Below are positions 17,979 through 26,470 of a DNA stretch of 64,000 bases, one piece after another; position 1 is the first letter of the stretch; each line of letters begins with the position of its first letter. This DNA comes from CBFHSF01 sp965661055. GTDB lineage: Bacteria; Bacteroidota; Bacteroidia; Flavobacteriales; Schleiferiaceae. Under the pieces are notes generated by a model that saw only the letters and a list, made by a program, of their open reading frames with translations, had not been told where the DNA came from and did not search any database. The stretch covers positions 1-64,000 of the forward strand of contig CBFICS010000008.1 in the NCBI GenBank assembly GCA_965661055.1, in the 5' to 3' direction. Position numbers and translations under genes: made by a program.

Positions 17979-20416
17979 AATTTAAATCTTAACTTTAGGT
18001 TGACTAATCTAGAGGTCAGGTAATTAGGCACGGCGTATTGTCCGCCGCTATTATCTTTAACCCATAAATAACTTGCAACGTTTTGGTTGTCAAGAAGGTT
18101 AAATACTTCTAAGCTTAGCCATACCGATTTAAAAGCGCCAAACATTCCGAAAACTCCCTTGTCTTTTCCTTCTTGTTTCAATATTTTAATAAAGCCTATA
18201 TCAACTCTTTGGTAAGCAGGTGATCTAAAGTTAAATTCAGAACGATCACCTTGCGGCGGCCCAAAAGGAAATCCACCGGTTACATTTAAGGTTAAACTAA
18301 CCCTGAAAGTAGGGTCTTTTGGTAGGTGGTCTTGGAAGAAAATATTGAAGTTGTATCGGTTGTCTGTTGGTCTGGGTAGGTAGCCTGCATTGTCATTACT
18401 CAAGTCTTCCATAACTCTAAAAAGGCTAAAGCTCATCCAGCTTTCAGTGCCTTTTACAAATTCTCCGTTTACTCTAAAATCAATTCCAGTAGCGTATCCT
18501 TTTGCTGTATTTGTGGCAGAATACCTAAGACGCACATTTTCTAAATGGTATGGGATTAAATTGTTTAAGTCTTTGTAATAGGCTTCTGTGACCCATTTAA
18601 AAGGACGATCCCAAGCCTTAAACTCATAATCCATTCCTAAAACAAAGTGGATGGCCTCTTGCGCTCTAATATTTTGGTTAACCCCACCATTAATGTCTCT
18701 CATTTCACGATAAAAAGGAGGTTGATGGTAAAATCCAGTCGCAAAATTGAAAACCATATTTAAGTCCCAATTTGGTTTCCAGCTCAAACTAGCCCTAGGG
18801 CTAACTGTAACTTGTTGGTTGAAGTCCCAATAATGTGATCTCACCCCAGCTTTTAATCTCCAATCACCATGTCCTTCAAATTTTCGTAAGTATTCAAAAT
18901 ATCCCATTACCCTATTAGAAACAATAGACGCTCTAGAGTCATAGCTATTAAAAAGCGGTAGACCTTCTGCGTACTGTCTTAGGGTGTCTCCAGAAAGAGG
19001 GTCAAGCGTTACCTGGGTGGGGGAGTGAGGGATAGAGTAACCAGCACTATCAATTCTTTCCCATTCTTTATATCTATCAATAATATCGTCTCTTTGGTAT
19101 TTCACACCCCATAACAAGGTGTTATTTTCTTTACTGTAAATACCTCTATGAGCTACATTGAAAATAATGGCATCTAAGTTATTTCTAGCAAAATCTTGAA
19201 AACCACCTATACCTCTTAAAAACTTTACCTCTCCAAAGTCATCACTACCTAGGTCATTATCTAATTCGCCCAATCGGTATTGACCAATTACATCAAAATA
19301 TTCTTCTTCAACGGTTTGAAAAACGCTGGTATTAAATTGGAGTTTGGTGTATTTGTTAAAATCGTTTTCAAATCCTAAAGCCCCGAATTTAGTATTGTAG
19401 CTATAATTTTCTTGACCATCAAAATATACATTTAATCGAAGGGCTTCTTGAACCGTTCCAAAATTTGTTTGTCTATTTTCTGGAGTTACCTGATATTTAT
19501 TGCTCGCCAAGTTCCCTAGGAAGAACATTTTCCATTCATCGGTAAGCCTGTAGGTGATGTAGGTTTGGGCGTCTAAAAACCTGGGATTAAAATCGGCTTT
19601 GGTATCTTGGCTATTTAATAAAACTCTATTGGTTCTATACCTGATTGATCCAATGGCGCTCAATCTTCCCTTTAAACCGGTTCCCTCAGCGGTAATTGAT
19701 CCACCTAAAAGACTTGCTTCCCCGCGAAGTTCAAACTTTTGAGGTTTTCTATAAGTAATGTCCAAAACGGAAGCCATTTTATCTCCGTATTGAGCCTCAA
19801 ATCCACCGGCAGAAAAATAAATATTACCCACCATGTCAGGATTTACAAAGCTAAGTCCTTCTTGTTGCCCAGCTCTGACCAAAAAGGGACGATAGATTTC
19901 AATACCATTTACATAGACTAGGTTTTCATCAAAGTTTCCACCTCTAACCGAGTACTGCGAACTAAATTCGTTATTAGAAACTACTCCATTGAGAGTTTTC
20001 ACTAAGCCTTCTACACCTGTTGAAGGTCCGGCACTGTATTCTAGGGTTCTTGGGTCAATGTGGACTCTTTCTTCAAAGCGTCTTTCTTTATCAACCAAGT
20101 CAACTCCATTTAGAACATTTCCTTTATTGGTTAAGGTGATGTTGTAAAGTTTTTCTTCACCCTTCTTGGCTTTCCAAATCAAGGTGTCAATTGAGAAATC
20201 TATCCTTGAAAAAATAACCTTGTAAACCTTAGGAGCTTTAACCGTTATGGTATAGACCCCCTCTTGATTTGTGGTAACGTATTCGTTATTAATAACGACA
20301 TAAACTTGGTCTAAAGGTTCACCTTCTTCATTAGAAACTATCCCGAATATTCTAGCCTCCTGCGAAAGCAGAATGGTTGGAATAAAGAAGATGAGAGAGA
20401 GGAGGAGATTTTTCAT
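17975..20416 (-). CDS. TonB-dependent outer-membrane receptor
   Basis: An 813-residue receptor with a signal peptide (about 1-18), an N-terminal carboxypeptidase-like regulatory domain (about 20-105: GIVSNEEGEPLDQVYVVI), a plug domain (about 115-225, SVRGGNFDENLVYVNG) and a C-terminal beta-barrel ending in ...NLKLRFKL with the terminal aromatic near the end. It would import a substrate using TonB energy. No SusD partner is next to it, so it is not a typical polysaccharide locus; the substrate is unknown. It follows a CarbopepD-domain gene by 5 bp and an M23 peptidase further upstream. Confidence 0.88.
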   Translation of the reverse strand: MKNLLLSLIFFIPTILLSQEARIFGIVSNEEGEPLDQVYVVINNEYVTTNQEGVYTITVKAPKVYKVIFSRIDFSIDTLIWKAKKGEEKLYNITLTNKGNVLNGVDLVDKERRFEERVHIDPRTLEYSAGPSTGVEGLVKTLNGVVSNNEFSSQYSVRGGNFDENLVYVNGIEIYRPFLVRAGQQEGLSFVNPDMVGNIYFSAGGFEAQYGDKMASVLDITYRKPQKFELRGEASLLGGSITAEGTGLKGRLSAIGSIRYRTNRVLLNSQDTKADFNPRFLDAQTYITYRLTDEWKMFFLGNLASNKYQVTPENRQTNFGTVQEALRLNVYFDGQENYSYNTKFGALGFENDFNKYTKLQFNTSVFQTVEEEYFDVIGQYRLGELDNDLGSDDFGEVKFLRGIGGFQDFARNNLDAIIFNVAHRGIYSKENNTLLWGVKYQRDDIIDRYKEWERIDSAGYSIPHSPTQVTLDPLSGDTLRQYAEGLPLFNSYDSRASIVSNRVMGYFEYLRKFEGHGDWRLKAGVRSHYWDFNQQVTVSPRASLSWKPNWDLNMVFNFATGFYHQPPFYREMRDINGGVNQNIRAQEAIHFVLGMDYEFKAWDRPFKWVTEAYYKDLNNLIPYHLENVRLRYSATNTAKGYATGIDFRVNGEFVKGTESWMSFSLFRVMEDLSNDNAGYLPRPTDNRYNFNIFFQDHLPKDPTFRVSLTLNVTGGFPFGPPQGDRSEFNFRSPAYQRVDIGFIKILKQEGKDKGVFGMFGAFKSVWLSLEVFNLLDNQNVASYLWVKDNSGGQYAVPNYLTSRLVNLKLRFKL

Positions 20417-20421
20417 GAAAA

Positions 20422-21066
20422 TTAAAAATCACCGCGTTTAAGTGCTTGAAAAAACTCTGCCCATGCAAATGGATTAGATAACGCACCAATAACTGCAGCA
20501 CCACCGTCAGAACCGTAATACCGCCCTTGATTGTAAAGTTGAGTTGCACGGTATTTTAGCATGAAATTCTGAATTTCTGACGCAGAATAACCCATGGCCA
20601 TGGCTCTTTCTTTAAGAGCAGCTACTGCTAAATTTCTTTGTGCAATATCGTATTCAGTTGTTTCTAGTTGCATGGCTAGGAACTCTTCTTTAAATCTTTC
20701 TGGGGTAGGCCAAGGATAAAGAGTAACTTCTTTAAGAATGGTTGTATCTCTTTCTAGTGGGACAATACTTAAATAAGAATCTTCCTTTAGAGTATCAGGT
20801 ACCCAGAGGTAGGTTGTTTTGAATCCAATACACGAAATGGTAATTGTGTCGTTGGCCACTGCGGCAAATGAGAAAAATCCTTCTTCATTAGAAACCGTTA
20901 CTTGTGATCTTTTTTTAATTACCAGGTGGGCAAAGGGAATAAAGTCTTTTCTAGAATCTTTAGTGACCACCACCCCTGAAATTTCAACCACTTGTGCAGA
21001 ATCTTTTTGCTGGGCGACCATTTGAAAGGCAGAACAGATAAGAAATATGGAGAGGAGTTTACGCAT
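20422..21066 (-). CDS. Exported protein with carboxypeptidase-like regulatory domain
   Basis: About 214 residues from the ATG at 21066. It has a signal peptide (about 1-18, ...SAFQMVAQQ), then a CarbopepD_reg_2-type beta-sandwich (VVEISGVVVTKDSRKDFIPFAHLVI, EEGFFSFAAVANDTITISCIGF) to about 105, then a helical tail without known family. I prefer 21066 to the ATG at 21087 because a TACCTTTG element sits at 21092-21085. The gene precedes the TonB receptor by 5 bp, and such proteins are common partners of outer-membrane systems in Bacteroidota; its exact role is unknown. Confidence 0.72.
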   Translation of the reverse strand: MRKLLSIFLICSAFQMVAQQKDSAQVVEISGVVVTKDSRKDFIPFAHLVIKKRSQVTVSNEEGFFSFAAVANDTITISCIGFKTTYLWVPDTLKEDSYLSIVPLERDTTILKEVTLYPWPTPERFKEEFLAMQLETTEYDIAQRNLAVAALKERAMAMGYSASEIQNFMLKYRATQLYNQGRYYGSDGGAAVIGALSNPFAWAEFFQALKRGDF

Positions 21067-21084
21067 TAACTTTTTTGGTTTATA

Positions 21085-21092
21085 CAAAGGTA
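21085..21092 (-). promoter_or_regulatory. Probable -7 element before the CarbopepD-domain gene
   Basis: TACCTTTG on the minus strand matches TAnnTTTG and is 18 nt from the ATG at 21066. It suggests the CarbopepD-TonB receptor-77 aa part has its own promoter downstream of the M23 gene. Confidence 0.4.
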
Positions 21093-21114
21093 TACCAATT
21101 AACGAAAATTAATG

Positions 21115-22803
21115 TTATTTGATATGTATTTGGGTAATTAATGAGTTTTCGTTGCCATGGCTATCGGTAACTTGAACTACTAACGTTTTGTTTCCAGGTT
21201 CAATATCATTGGGAATGGTATAAGTCAAACTTTGGGATTTATACTCATACTCCATGAGAATCCACTCTTTGTTCAATTGGGCTTTATAGGTTTTTATCCC
21301 CGAAAGGTTGTCCTTAATAATCACCTGAATTCTTTGCCCACGAGAAAAGCTTGAGCCATTGTGAAACCTTCTCGGTAAAATAACAGGAGGAACAGAATCG
21401 TAGGCCAGTGAAAAAACGCCAAAGGTCCTTGATTTAGCAAAGATTTTGTCTTTTTCAAGTTGACCGCCTTCATAAACCCAATTTCTTCCAGATTTTGAGA
21501 CCATCACTAATTTTTCAGGAGAAGGAGTGTTTTCAGGAACCGGTATTTCTACGGTAAAGTACTTGTGTGAAGGAATGGTGTTTTTACCAATATGGTAAGC
21601 AGGGCCTATATATCCGTTTGTGGAATCTATACTAAAGGGTAAAAAAATCGATTGGTATAAAGAGTGCTTAGGGATAAATAAAGAAAAGTTTCCCACAGAA
21701 AAATTTAGGTTTCGCTCGTAGTTCACAGAAATGCCAGGAGTTACATCAGGACTTTCTCCAGGTACATCGCCGTAGACGGAAAATGATAATTTGGTGGTAT
21801 TACCCGAAACATCTGAAGCATATAAATCTACTTTTTTGGTTTCGCCAGGCATGAGATAAACCTCACCTGAACTTTGAAGGTTTCGGTAAAGTGAAAGGTC
21901 ATTTCCTGGAAGCAAGTACGTTCTGTGAGTCATTCTATTACAACACATTTTTAGCTCATAGTCCATATGGGCATTGATGAATCTTGACTCTGAAAACGAA
22001 AAGGTTTTTGCAATGAATTGATAGGTAGTGTCACCATCAACCACTTGCGTTAATGAGTAGATACCATTTCTATTATTTGCTCCGTCAAGTCTGTCAATAA
22101 CCCCAGCGGCAAATCCAATAGGTCCATGTGCCGAGATTTTTCCAGAGACCGAGTAGTCTCCGTTTTTCTCTTTTACAACTTTAAAATCGCTGGGTTCATT
22201 TTTGGTATTCACCCATGATTTATTGCCAATTGGACTTACTCTTAAGGAGAAAAATTCAGGACTTTTATGGTCAGTAATTAAAAAGTTATAAAGTAAAGGG
22301 TTTACCGGTTTTTCGGTTTTGGTGTCCCTTATTTCAAAATGTAGATGAGGACCACCCGAGCCGCCAGAATTTCCTGATAATGCGATTACATCACCTTTTT
22401 TTACGGGGAAATCAGATTTTTTTGGAAAGGCTTCAACCTCATATGATTGGTTTTTATACTGCAGAGATTCTATGTATTTCTGTATCTCGGTATTATATCT
22501 TTGTAAATGAGCATAAACCGTTGTGTACCCGTTAGGGTGAGTTACATATATGGCTTTGCCGTAGCCATAGGCAGAAACCTTAATTCGTGAAATGTATCCT
22601 GATTCAGAGGCTCTTACCAATTTGCCTTGTACGCCTTGGGTTTTAATATCTATACCCGCATGAAAATGATTTGATCTCAATTCTCCGAAAGTTCCAGATA
22701 GGACTAATGGGATGTCAAGGGGTGCTTGAAAGGAAGCCGTTGGAGACTGACCATTAGATAACCATGAGATAAAAATGAAAAGTGAGCAGAGAATTCTTGA
22801 CAT
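21115..22803 (-). CDS. M23 family peptidoglycan peptidase (LytM-like), with C-terminal beta domains
   Basis: A 562-residue exported protein. After a signal peptide (about 1-18) comes a LytM/M23 domain directly at the N-terminus: the zinc motif HxxxD (His48, Asp52 in HFHAGID) and HxH (HLHFEIRD, about residues 152-158). The following 370 or so residues are beta-rich and end with a segment like an immunoglobulin or bacterial Ig-type fold (DNLSGIKTYKAQLNKEW). M23 enzymes cut peptide cross-links in the wall. It is first in the minus-strand run toward the TonB receptor, 48 bp ahead of the CarbopepD gene. Confidence 0.88.
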   Translation of the reverse strand: MSRILCSLFIFISWLSNGQSPTASFQAPLDIPLVLSGTFGELRSNHFHAGIDIKTQGVQGKLVRASESGYISRIKVSAYGYGKAIYVTHPNGYTTVYAHLQRYNTEIQKYIESLQYKNQSYEVEAFPKKSDFPVKKGDVIALSGNSGGSGGPHLHFEIRDTKTEKPVNPLLYNFLITDHKSPEFFSLRVSPIGNKSWVNTKNEPSDFKVVKEKNGDYSVSGKISAHGPIGFAAGVIDRLDGANNRNGIYSLTQVVDGDTTYQFIAKTFSFSESRFINAHMDYELKMCCNRMTHRTYLLPGNDLSLYRNLQSSGEVYLMPGETKKVDLYASDVSGNTTKLSFSVYGDVPGESPDVTPGISVNYERNLNFSVGNFSLFIPKHSLYQSIFLPFSIDSTNGYIGPAYHIGKNTIPSHKYFTVEIPVPENTPSPEKLVMVSKSGRNWVYEGGQLEKDKIFAKSRTFGVFSLAYDSVPPVILPRRFHNGSSFSRGQRIQVIIKDNLSGIKTYKAQLNKEWILMEYEYKSQSLTYTIPNDIEPGNKTLVVQVTDSHGNENSLITQIHIK

Positions 22804-22874
22804 GCAATATTTGCTTTGGGGCTAATTTAATAATTGAATTATTTAAAAAGAAGGGGCTAAACAATAAAAAAGCT

Positions 22875-22904
22875 TTGAGTTGTGCATCCACATTTATACA
22901 TTTG
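22875..22904 (+). promoter_or_regulatory. Bacteroidota-type promoter of the coiled-coil/zapA/6S region
   Basis: TTG (22875-22877), a 19-bp spacer and TACATTTG (22897-22904) match the TTG / TAnnTTTG consensus closely. The ATG of the first gene is at 22932, so the leader would be about 20 nt. Confidence 0.6.
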
Positions 22905-22931
22905 TATGAATTCTGATTTCAACCGATATAA

Positions 22932-23219
22932 ATGACACAAGGCGAAAACTTATCGAGTAAGGTGGTTGGAAAGGTAACCAAGTTGGTAAGTATGTATCAA
23001 CAAGAGCAAGAAAAAAACAACAACTTGCAACAAATGGTCAACCGACGTGATGAGGAGATAGATGTACTTAAAAGTGATATCCTTGCGTTGAAAGAAGAAG
23101 TCAAAGCGTTAAAGTTAGGGGAGGCTATTAAAGGTTCTGAAGGAACCGCCGAAGCGTCTCAAAAAATTAACGCATTAGTTAGGGAAATTGATAAATGCAT
23201 TGCCCTATTAAACCAATGA
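22932..23219 (+). CDS. Small coiled-coil protein upstream of zapA
   Basis: A 95-residue protein, almost wholly helical, with heptad-like spacing (SKVVGKVTKLVSMYQQEQEKNNNLQ; EEIDVLKSDILALKEEVKALK). It has no signal peptide. Its stop overlaps the zapA start as ATGA, so the two proteins are made together, and coiled-coil partners of this kind next to zapA are usual in Bacteroidota. A role in the cell-division apparatus is inferred from this context and from the coiled coil only. Confidence 0.7.
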   Translation: MTQGENLSSKVVGKVTKLVSMYQQEQEKNNNLQQMVNRRDEEIDVLKSDILALKEEVKALKLGEAIKGSEGTAEASQKINALVREIDKCIALLNQ

Positions 23220-23527
23220 GTACTGAAGATTCATCTCAAAAAATAAAAGTCGCTATTGCGAATAGGGTTTACCCCCTAACGGTAAAGCGTACGGAAGAAG
23301 CCCGATTCAGAAGAGCGGTGGCTTTAATTAACGAGATGGTCGGTCAGTTTGAAGAAAAATACGCGGTAAGAGATAAACAAGATATTCTGGCGATGTGCGC
23401 ATTGCAGTTTGCTAATCAAATTGCAAAGCAAAAAGAGCAAAAGACGGAATTATCACTTCAAGTAACCAATGATCTCAAGTCGATAGACACCCTTCTCTCA
23501 AAGGTATTAATAGGCGATTCAGAATAA
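23216..23527 (+). CDS. zapA: Cell division protein ZapA
   Basis: A 103-residue ZapA from the ATG at 23216, which overlaps the preceding stop (ATGA) and gives a normal start (MSTEDSSQKIKVAIANRVYPLTV). ZapA binds FtsZ and bundles its filaments at mid-cell. The protein has the N-terminal beta-hairpin region and the long C-terminal helix (AMCALQFANQIAKQKEQK). An alternative start at 23195 adds 7 residues. A structured RNA follows 8 bp after the stop, the same neighbour zapA has in many bacteria (6S RNA). Confidence 0.85.
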   Translation: MSTEDSSQKIKVAIANRVYPLTVKRTEEARFRRAVALINEMVGQFEEKYAVRDKQDILAMCALQFANQIAKQKEQKTELSLQVTNDLKSIDTLLSKVLIGDSE

Positions 23528-23534
23528 TATTTTT

Positions 23535-23720
23535 CCCCACATTGGTTCTTACGTTTGCTAAACTCAACGGTTATATCAATAGGTGTTTCCACTCGGAGTA
23601 TGTAGAACAGGCCGTAACCTTCGGGTAGCCTTGTGCTCAACGGACGTTTGAAATACTGCGGTAAGCACCGTACTTGTCTAAATGGGAGTTTAGACATTCG
23701 CGAATCAATGTGGGGTTTTT
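23535..23720 (+). ncRNA. ssrS: 6S RNA candidate (6S-Flavo type)
   Basis: Between zapA and rny is a 185-nt non-coding segment whose ends form a 14-bp closing stem (CCCCACATTGGTTC at 23535-23548 with 23702-23715; all pairs Watson-Crick except one G-U). Inside is a 7-bp hairpin (GTCTAAA at 23676-23682 with TTTAGAC at 23689-23695) and further complementary pieces such as GTGCT/AGCAC. A T run follows the closing stem, which sets the plus strand and ends the transcript. 6S RNA mimics an open promoter and holds RNA polymerase in stationary phase; in many bacteria it is encoded beside zapA. Identity rests on place, size and long end pairing, not on a covariance search. Confidence 0.78.
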
Positions 23721-23741
23721 TAATTAATTAACACAAATAGA

Positions 23742-25274
23742 ATGGATATATTATTACCTGTACTTGCAGGACTTATTGTTGGTTTTGGAATAGGCTTTTT
23801 GGTTATAAAGCAAATTCAAAGCAAAAGAGCTTCAGGCATTATTTCTGAAGCCACCAAGGAGGCAGAGAATATCAAAAAAGATAAAATACTTCAGGCAAAA
23901 GAAAAGTTCTTAGAGCTTAAAGCGGAGCACGAAAAAGTGATAAACCGCAGAGAGCAAAAAAACAATGAGCAGTACTCTAAGTTAAAAGAGAAGGAGCGCA
24001 ATGTTTCTCAACAAATTGAAGAAGTAAAAAGAAAAGAAAAGCATCTAAATCGCCTAGAAGAGACTTTAGCAAAGAAGATAGAACTCAACGAAAAGAAAGC
24101 GAGTGACTTAGAAAAAATGCACAGAACTCAAGTGGAACAGCTTGAGGTGATTTCTGGTTTATCTGTAGAAGACGCAAAAAATCAATTACTGGAAGCATTG
24201 AAAGATGAGGTTAAGCACGAAGGGGCAGCCTTTATACAGACTTCTATGGAAGAAGCAAAACTTACGGCTGCTAATGATGCTAAAAAGGTAGTTATTCAAT
24301 CCATTCAAAGAATCGCCACAGAGCAGGCTATTGAAAATGCCGTTTCTGTATTCAATATTGAAAACGACGATATTAAAGGAAGGATTATTGGTAGAGAAGG
24401 ACGAAACATTAGGGCAATTGAAGCAGCGACAGGTGTTGAAGTAATTGTTGATGATACTCCCGAAGCAATTATTCTATCTTGTTTTGATCCTGTTCGTAGA
24501 GAAATAGCTAGGTTATCAATGCACAAGTTAGTTACAGATGGTAGAATTCACCCAGCTAGAATTGAAGAGGTGGTTCAGAAAACTACTAAGCAGATTGAAG
24601 AGGAAATCATTGAAATAGGAAAGAGAACGACCATAGATCTAGGAATTCACGGTCTTCACCCAGAATTGATTAAGTACGTAGGTAGAATGAAGTATCGTTC
24701 ATCTTACGGTCAAAACTTATTACAACACTCTAGAGAAGTGGCCAACCTTTGTGCGGTTATGGCTTCAGAGTTAGGGCTTAATCCAAAACTTGCCAAGCGC
24801 GCAGGTCTCCTTCATGACATCGGTAAGGTTCCTAGTGAAGAAACCGATGCACCTCACGCAATTTTGGGAATGCAGCTTGCTGAGAAGTACGGAGAGAAAA
24901 AAGAGGTATGTAATGCCATTGGTGCCCACCACGATGAAATTGAGATGACATCACTACTGTCACCAATTGTACAGGTATGTGATGCTATTTCTGGTGCAAG
25001 GCCAGGAGCTCGCAGACAGGTGGCAGAAAGTTATATTCAAAGGTTAAAAGAGCTTGAAGACTTAGCACTTGCCTTTCCGGGGGTAACTAAAGCATATGCT
25101 ATTCACGCTGGTAGAGAGTTAAGAGTTATGGTTGAGTCAGAGAAAGTTTCTGATTCTGAAGCAGCTCAAATGTCTTATGAAATTACGAATAAAATTCAAA
25201 CGGAAATGACCTATCCTGGTCAAGTGAAAATAACTGTGATCAGAGAAACTAGAGCCGTAAACGTGGCGAGATAA
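23742..25274 (+). CDS. rny: Ribonuclease Y
   Basis: A 510-residue RNase Y: an N-terminal membrane anchor (about 3-22), a long coiled coil (about 30-140), a KH RNA-binding domain (GRIIGREGRNIRAIEAATGVE, about 212-232) and an HD domain with the metal motif LLHDIGK. It starts decay of mRNAs by endonucleolytic cuts at the inner face of the membrane. All parts and the length are normal. It follows the 6S RNA candidate and ends at a terminator at 25297-25328. Confidence 0.95.
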   Translation: MDILLPVLAGLIVGFGIGFLVIKQIQSKRASGIISEATKEAENIKKDKILQAKEKFLELKAEHEKVINRREQKNNEQYSKLKEKERNVSQQIEEVKRKEKHLNRLEETLAKKIELNEKKASDLEKMHRTQVEQLEVISGLSVEDAKNQLLEALKDEVKHEGAAFIQTSMEEAKLTAANDAKKVVIQSIQRIATEQAIENAVSVFNIENDDIKGRIIGREGRNIRAIEAATGVEVIVDDTPEAIILSCFDPVRREIARLSMHKLVTDGRIHPARIEEVVQKTTKQIEEEIIEIGKRTTIDLGIHGLHPELIKYVGRMKYRSSYGQNLLQHSREVANLCAVMASELGLNPKLAKRAGLLHDIGKVPSEETDAPHAILGMQLAEKYGEKKEVCNAIGAHHDEIEMTSLLSPIVQVCDAISGARPGARRQVAESYIQRLKELEDLALAFPGVTKAYAIHAGRELRVMVESEKVSDSEAAQMSYEITNKIQTEMTYPGQVKITVIRETRAVNVAR

Positions 25275-25293
25275 TTTTTCGCACATTCATATA

Positions 25294-25330
25294 AAAAAAG
25301 CCCAGCTGATTTCAGCTAGGCTTTTTTTGT
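25294..25330. terminator. Terminator of rny
   Basis: AGCTGA (25304-25309) pairs with TCAGCT (25312-25317), extended by GCC/GGC beyond one mismatch, and ends in TTTTTTT. An A run on the left would let it work in both directions. Confidence 0.82.
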
Positions 25331-25517
25331 TTAAACGAATTGGAAATCAAGACTGCAGCTTTTTCCGCCCAAGGGTTATTATTTTTGGATTAAAGAAATT
25401 AATCTAAATTCACTTTGGATAGGGATTGGTGTTAATAAAAACATGACTTTTGCACTTTGGTAGGAATTAAAAAAGTGGCATATTGCAGTGGGTTAACACC
25501 CTAACCTTATTATTATT

Positions 25518-26393
25518 ATGAGTCAAGAAGTTAAAAAAGTACTAGTTGCAGTTGGTTTTTCAGACCAATCATTAGCAGCTCTCAACGAAGCAATTGTATT
25601 TGCCAAAACCATTAAAGCAGAAGTTGTTCTTTTAACAGTAATTGAGGAAAACAGTTTTGTTTCTAGAATTTTTGGTAGCGAAATAAAAGAAGATGCCATA
25701 AGAACTCAAGTAGAAAAGAAACTTCAAGAGCTTAAAGCACTTAAAGAAAAAGAATCTGGTGTTGTGATGACTACCATGGTTTCTAAAGGTGTGGTATACG
25801 AAGAAATTGGCCGTGTGGCGGATTTAATTAAGCCAGAATTGGTAGTGATAGGTACCAACGGTAGAACCAGTAATTTGAAAAAGAAATTAATTGGATCTAA
25901 TGCTTATCGCGTGGTAATAAACGTTAAGCCTCCGGTTATTACTACTCGTGGAATTAAAGAATTTAAGGGTATTAATACAATAATTTTCCCTATTGTTTTA
26001 GACAGAAAGTCAAAAGAAAAGGTAGGCCCTGCGGTTCACTATGCAAGATTATTTAATGCTAAGATTAAAGCGGTAGCTATTCCAAAATCTGATGAGGAAA
26101 GAAAGAAATTAATTCCTCATTTAAAGCAGGTAACTGACTTTTTCAATAAAGCAGGTGTAGATAACTCGTCAGAAATTATTGAAGGTAAGTCAAGAAAGAC
26201 CGCAAAAGCATTTCTTGATTATGCCTCTGAAGTTAATGGAGATATTATGATGATTATGGAGGAAGGCCAAGAAGCCGGCGGAATCAATGTGTTTACCAGT
26301 GATGTTCAAACTATTATTTCAAACAGTGAAATTCCCGTAATGTCTATAACACCCTCTTATTCGATTTACGAAAGTCAATGGTCAAACTTCTAA
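25518..26393 (+). CDS. Universal stress protein, tandem domains
   Basis: A 291-residue cytosolic protein with two Usp domains (about 5-143 and 150-280). The first has the full family pattern: VLVAVGFSDQSLAALNEAI at the start, and the nucleotide-loop region VVIGTNGRTSNLKKKLIGSNAYRVVINVKPPVI, with a slightly altered Gx2Gx9G(S/T) motif. It is the second tandem Usp in the window (other at 459) and the two are not close copies. It stands alone between terminators, which fits separate stress control; no operator is visible. Confidence 0.85.
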   Translation: MSQEVKKVLVAVGFSDQSLAALNEAIVFAKTIKAEVVLLTVIEENSFVSRIFGSEIKEDAIRTQVEKKLQELKALKEKESGVVMTTMVSKGVVYEEIGRVADLIKPELVVIGTNGRTSNLKKKLIGSNAYRVVINVKPPVITTRGIKEFKGINTIIFPIVLDRKSKEKVGPAVHYARLFNAKIKAVAIPKSDEERKKLIPHLKQVTDFFNKAGVDNSSEIIEGKSRKTAKAFLDYASEVNGDIMMIMEEGQEAGGINVFTSDVQTIISNSEIPVMSITPSYSIYESQWSNF

Positions 26394-26398
26394 ATAAA

Positions 26399-26432
26399 CA
26401 AAAAGCCTCAACAAACGTTGAGGTTTTTTTTA
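26399..26432. terminator. Terminator after the second Usp gene
   Basis: CCTCAAC (26406-26412) and GTTGAGG (26417-26423) form a 7-bp stem with a 4-nt loop, followed by seven T. Confidence 0.88.
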
Positions 26433-26470
26433 TGTCAATATTCAACCTCCTTTAAATTTCAATAGTATAC

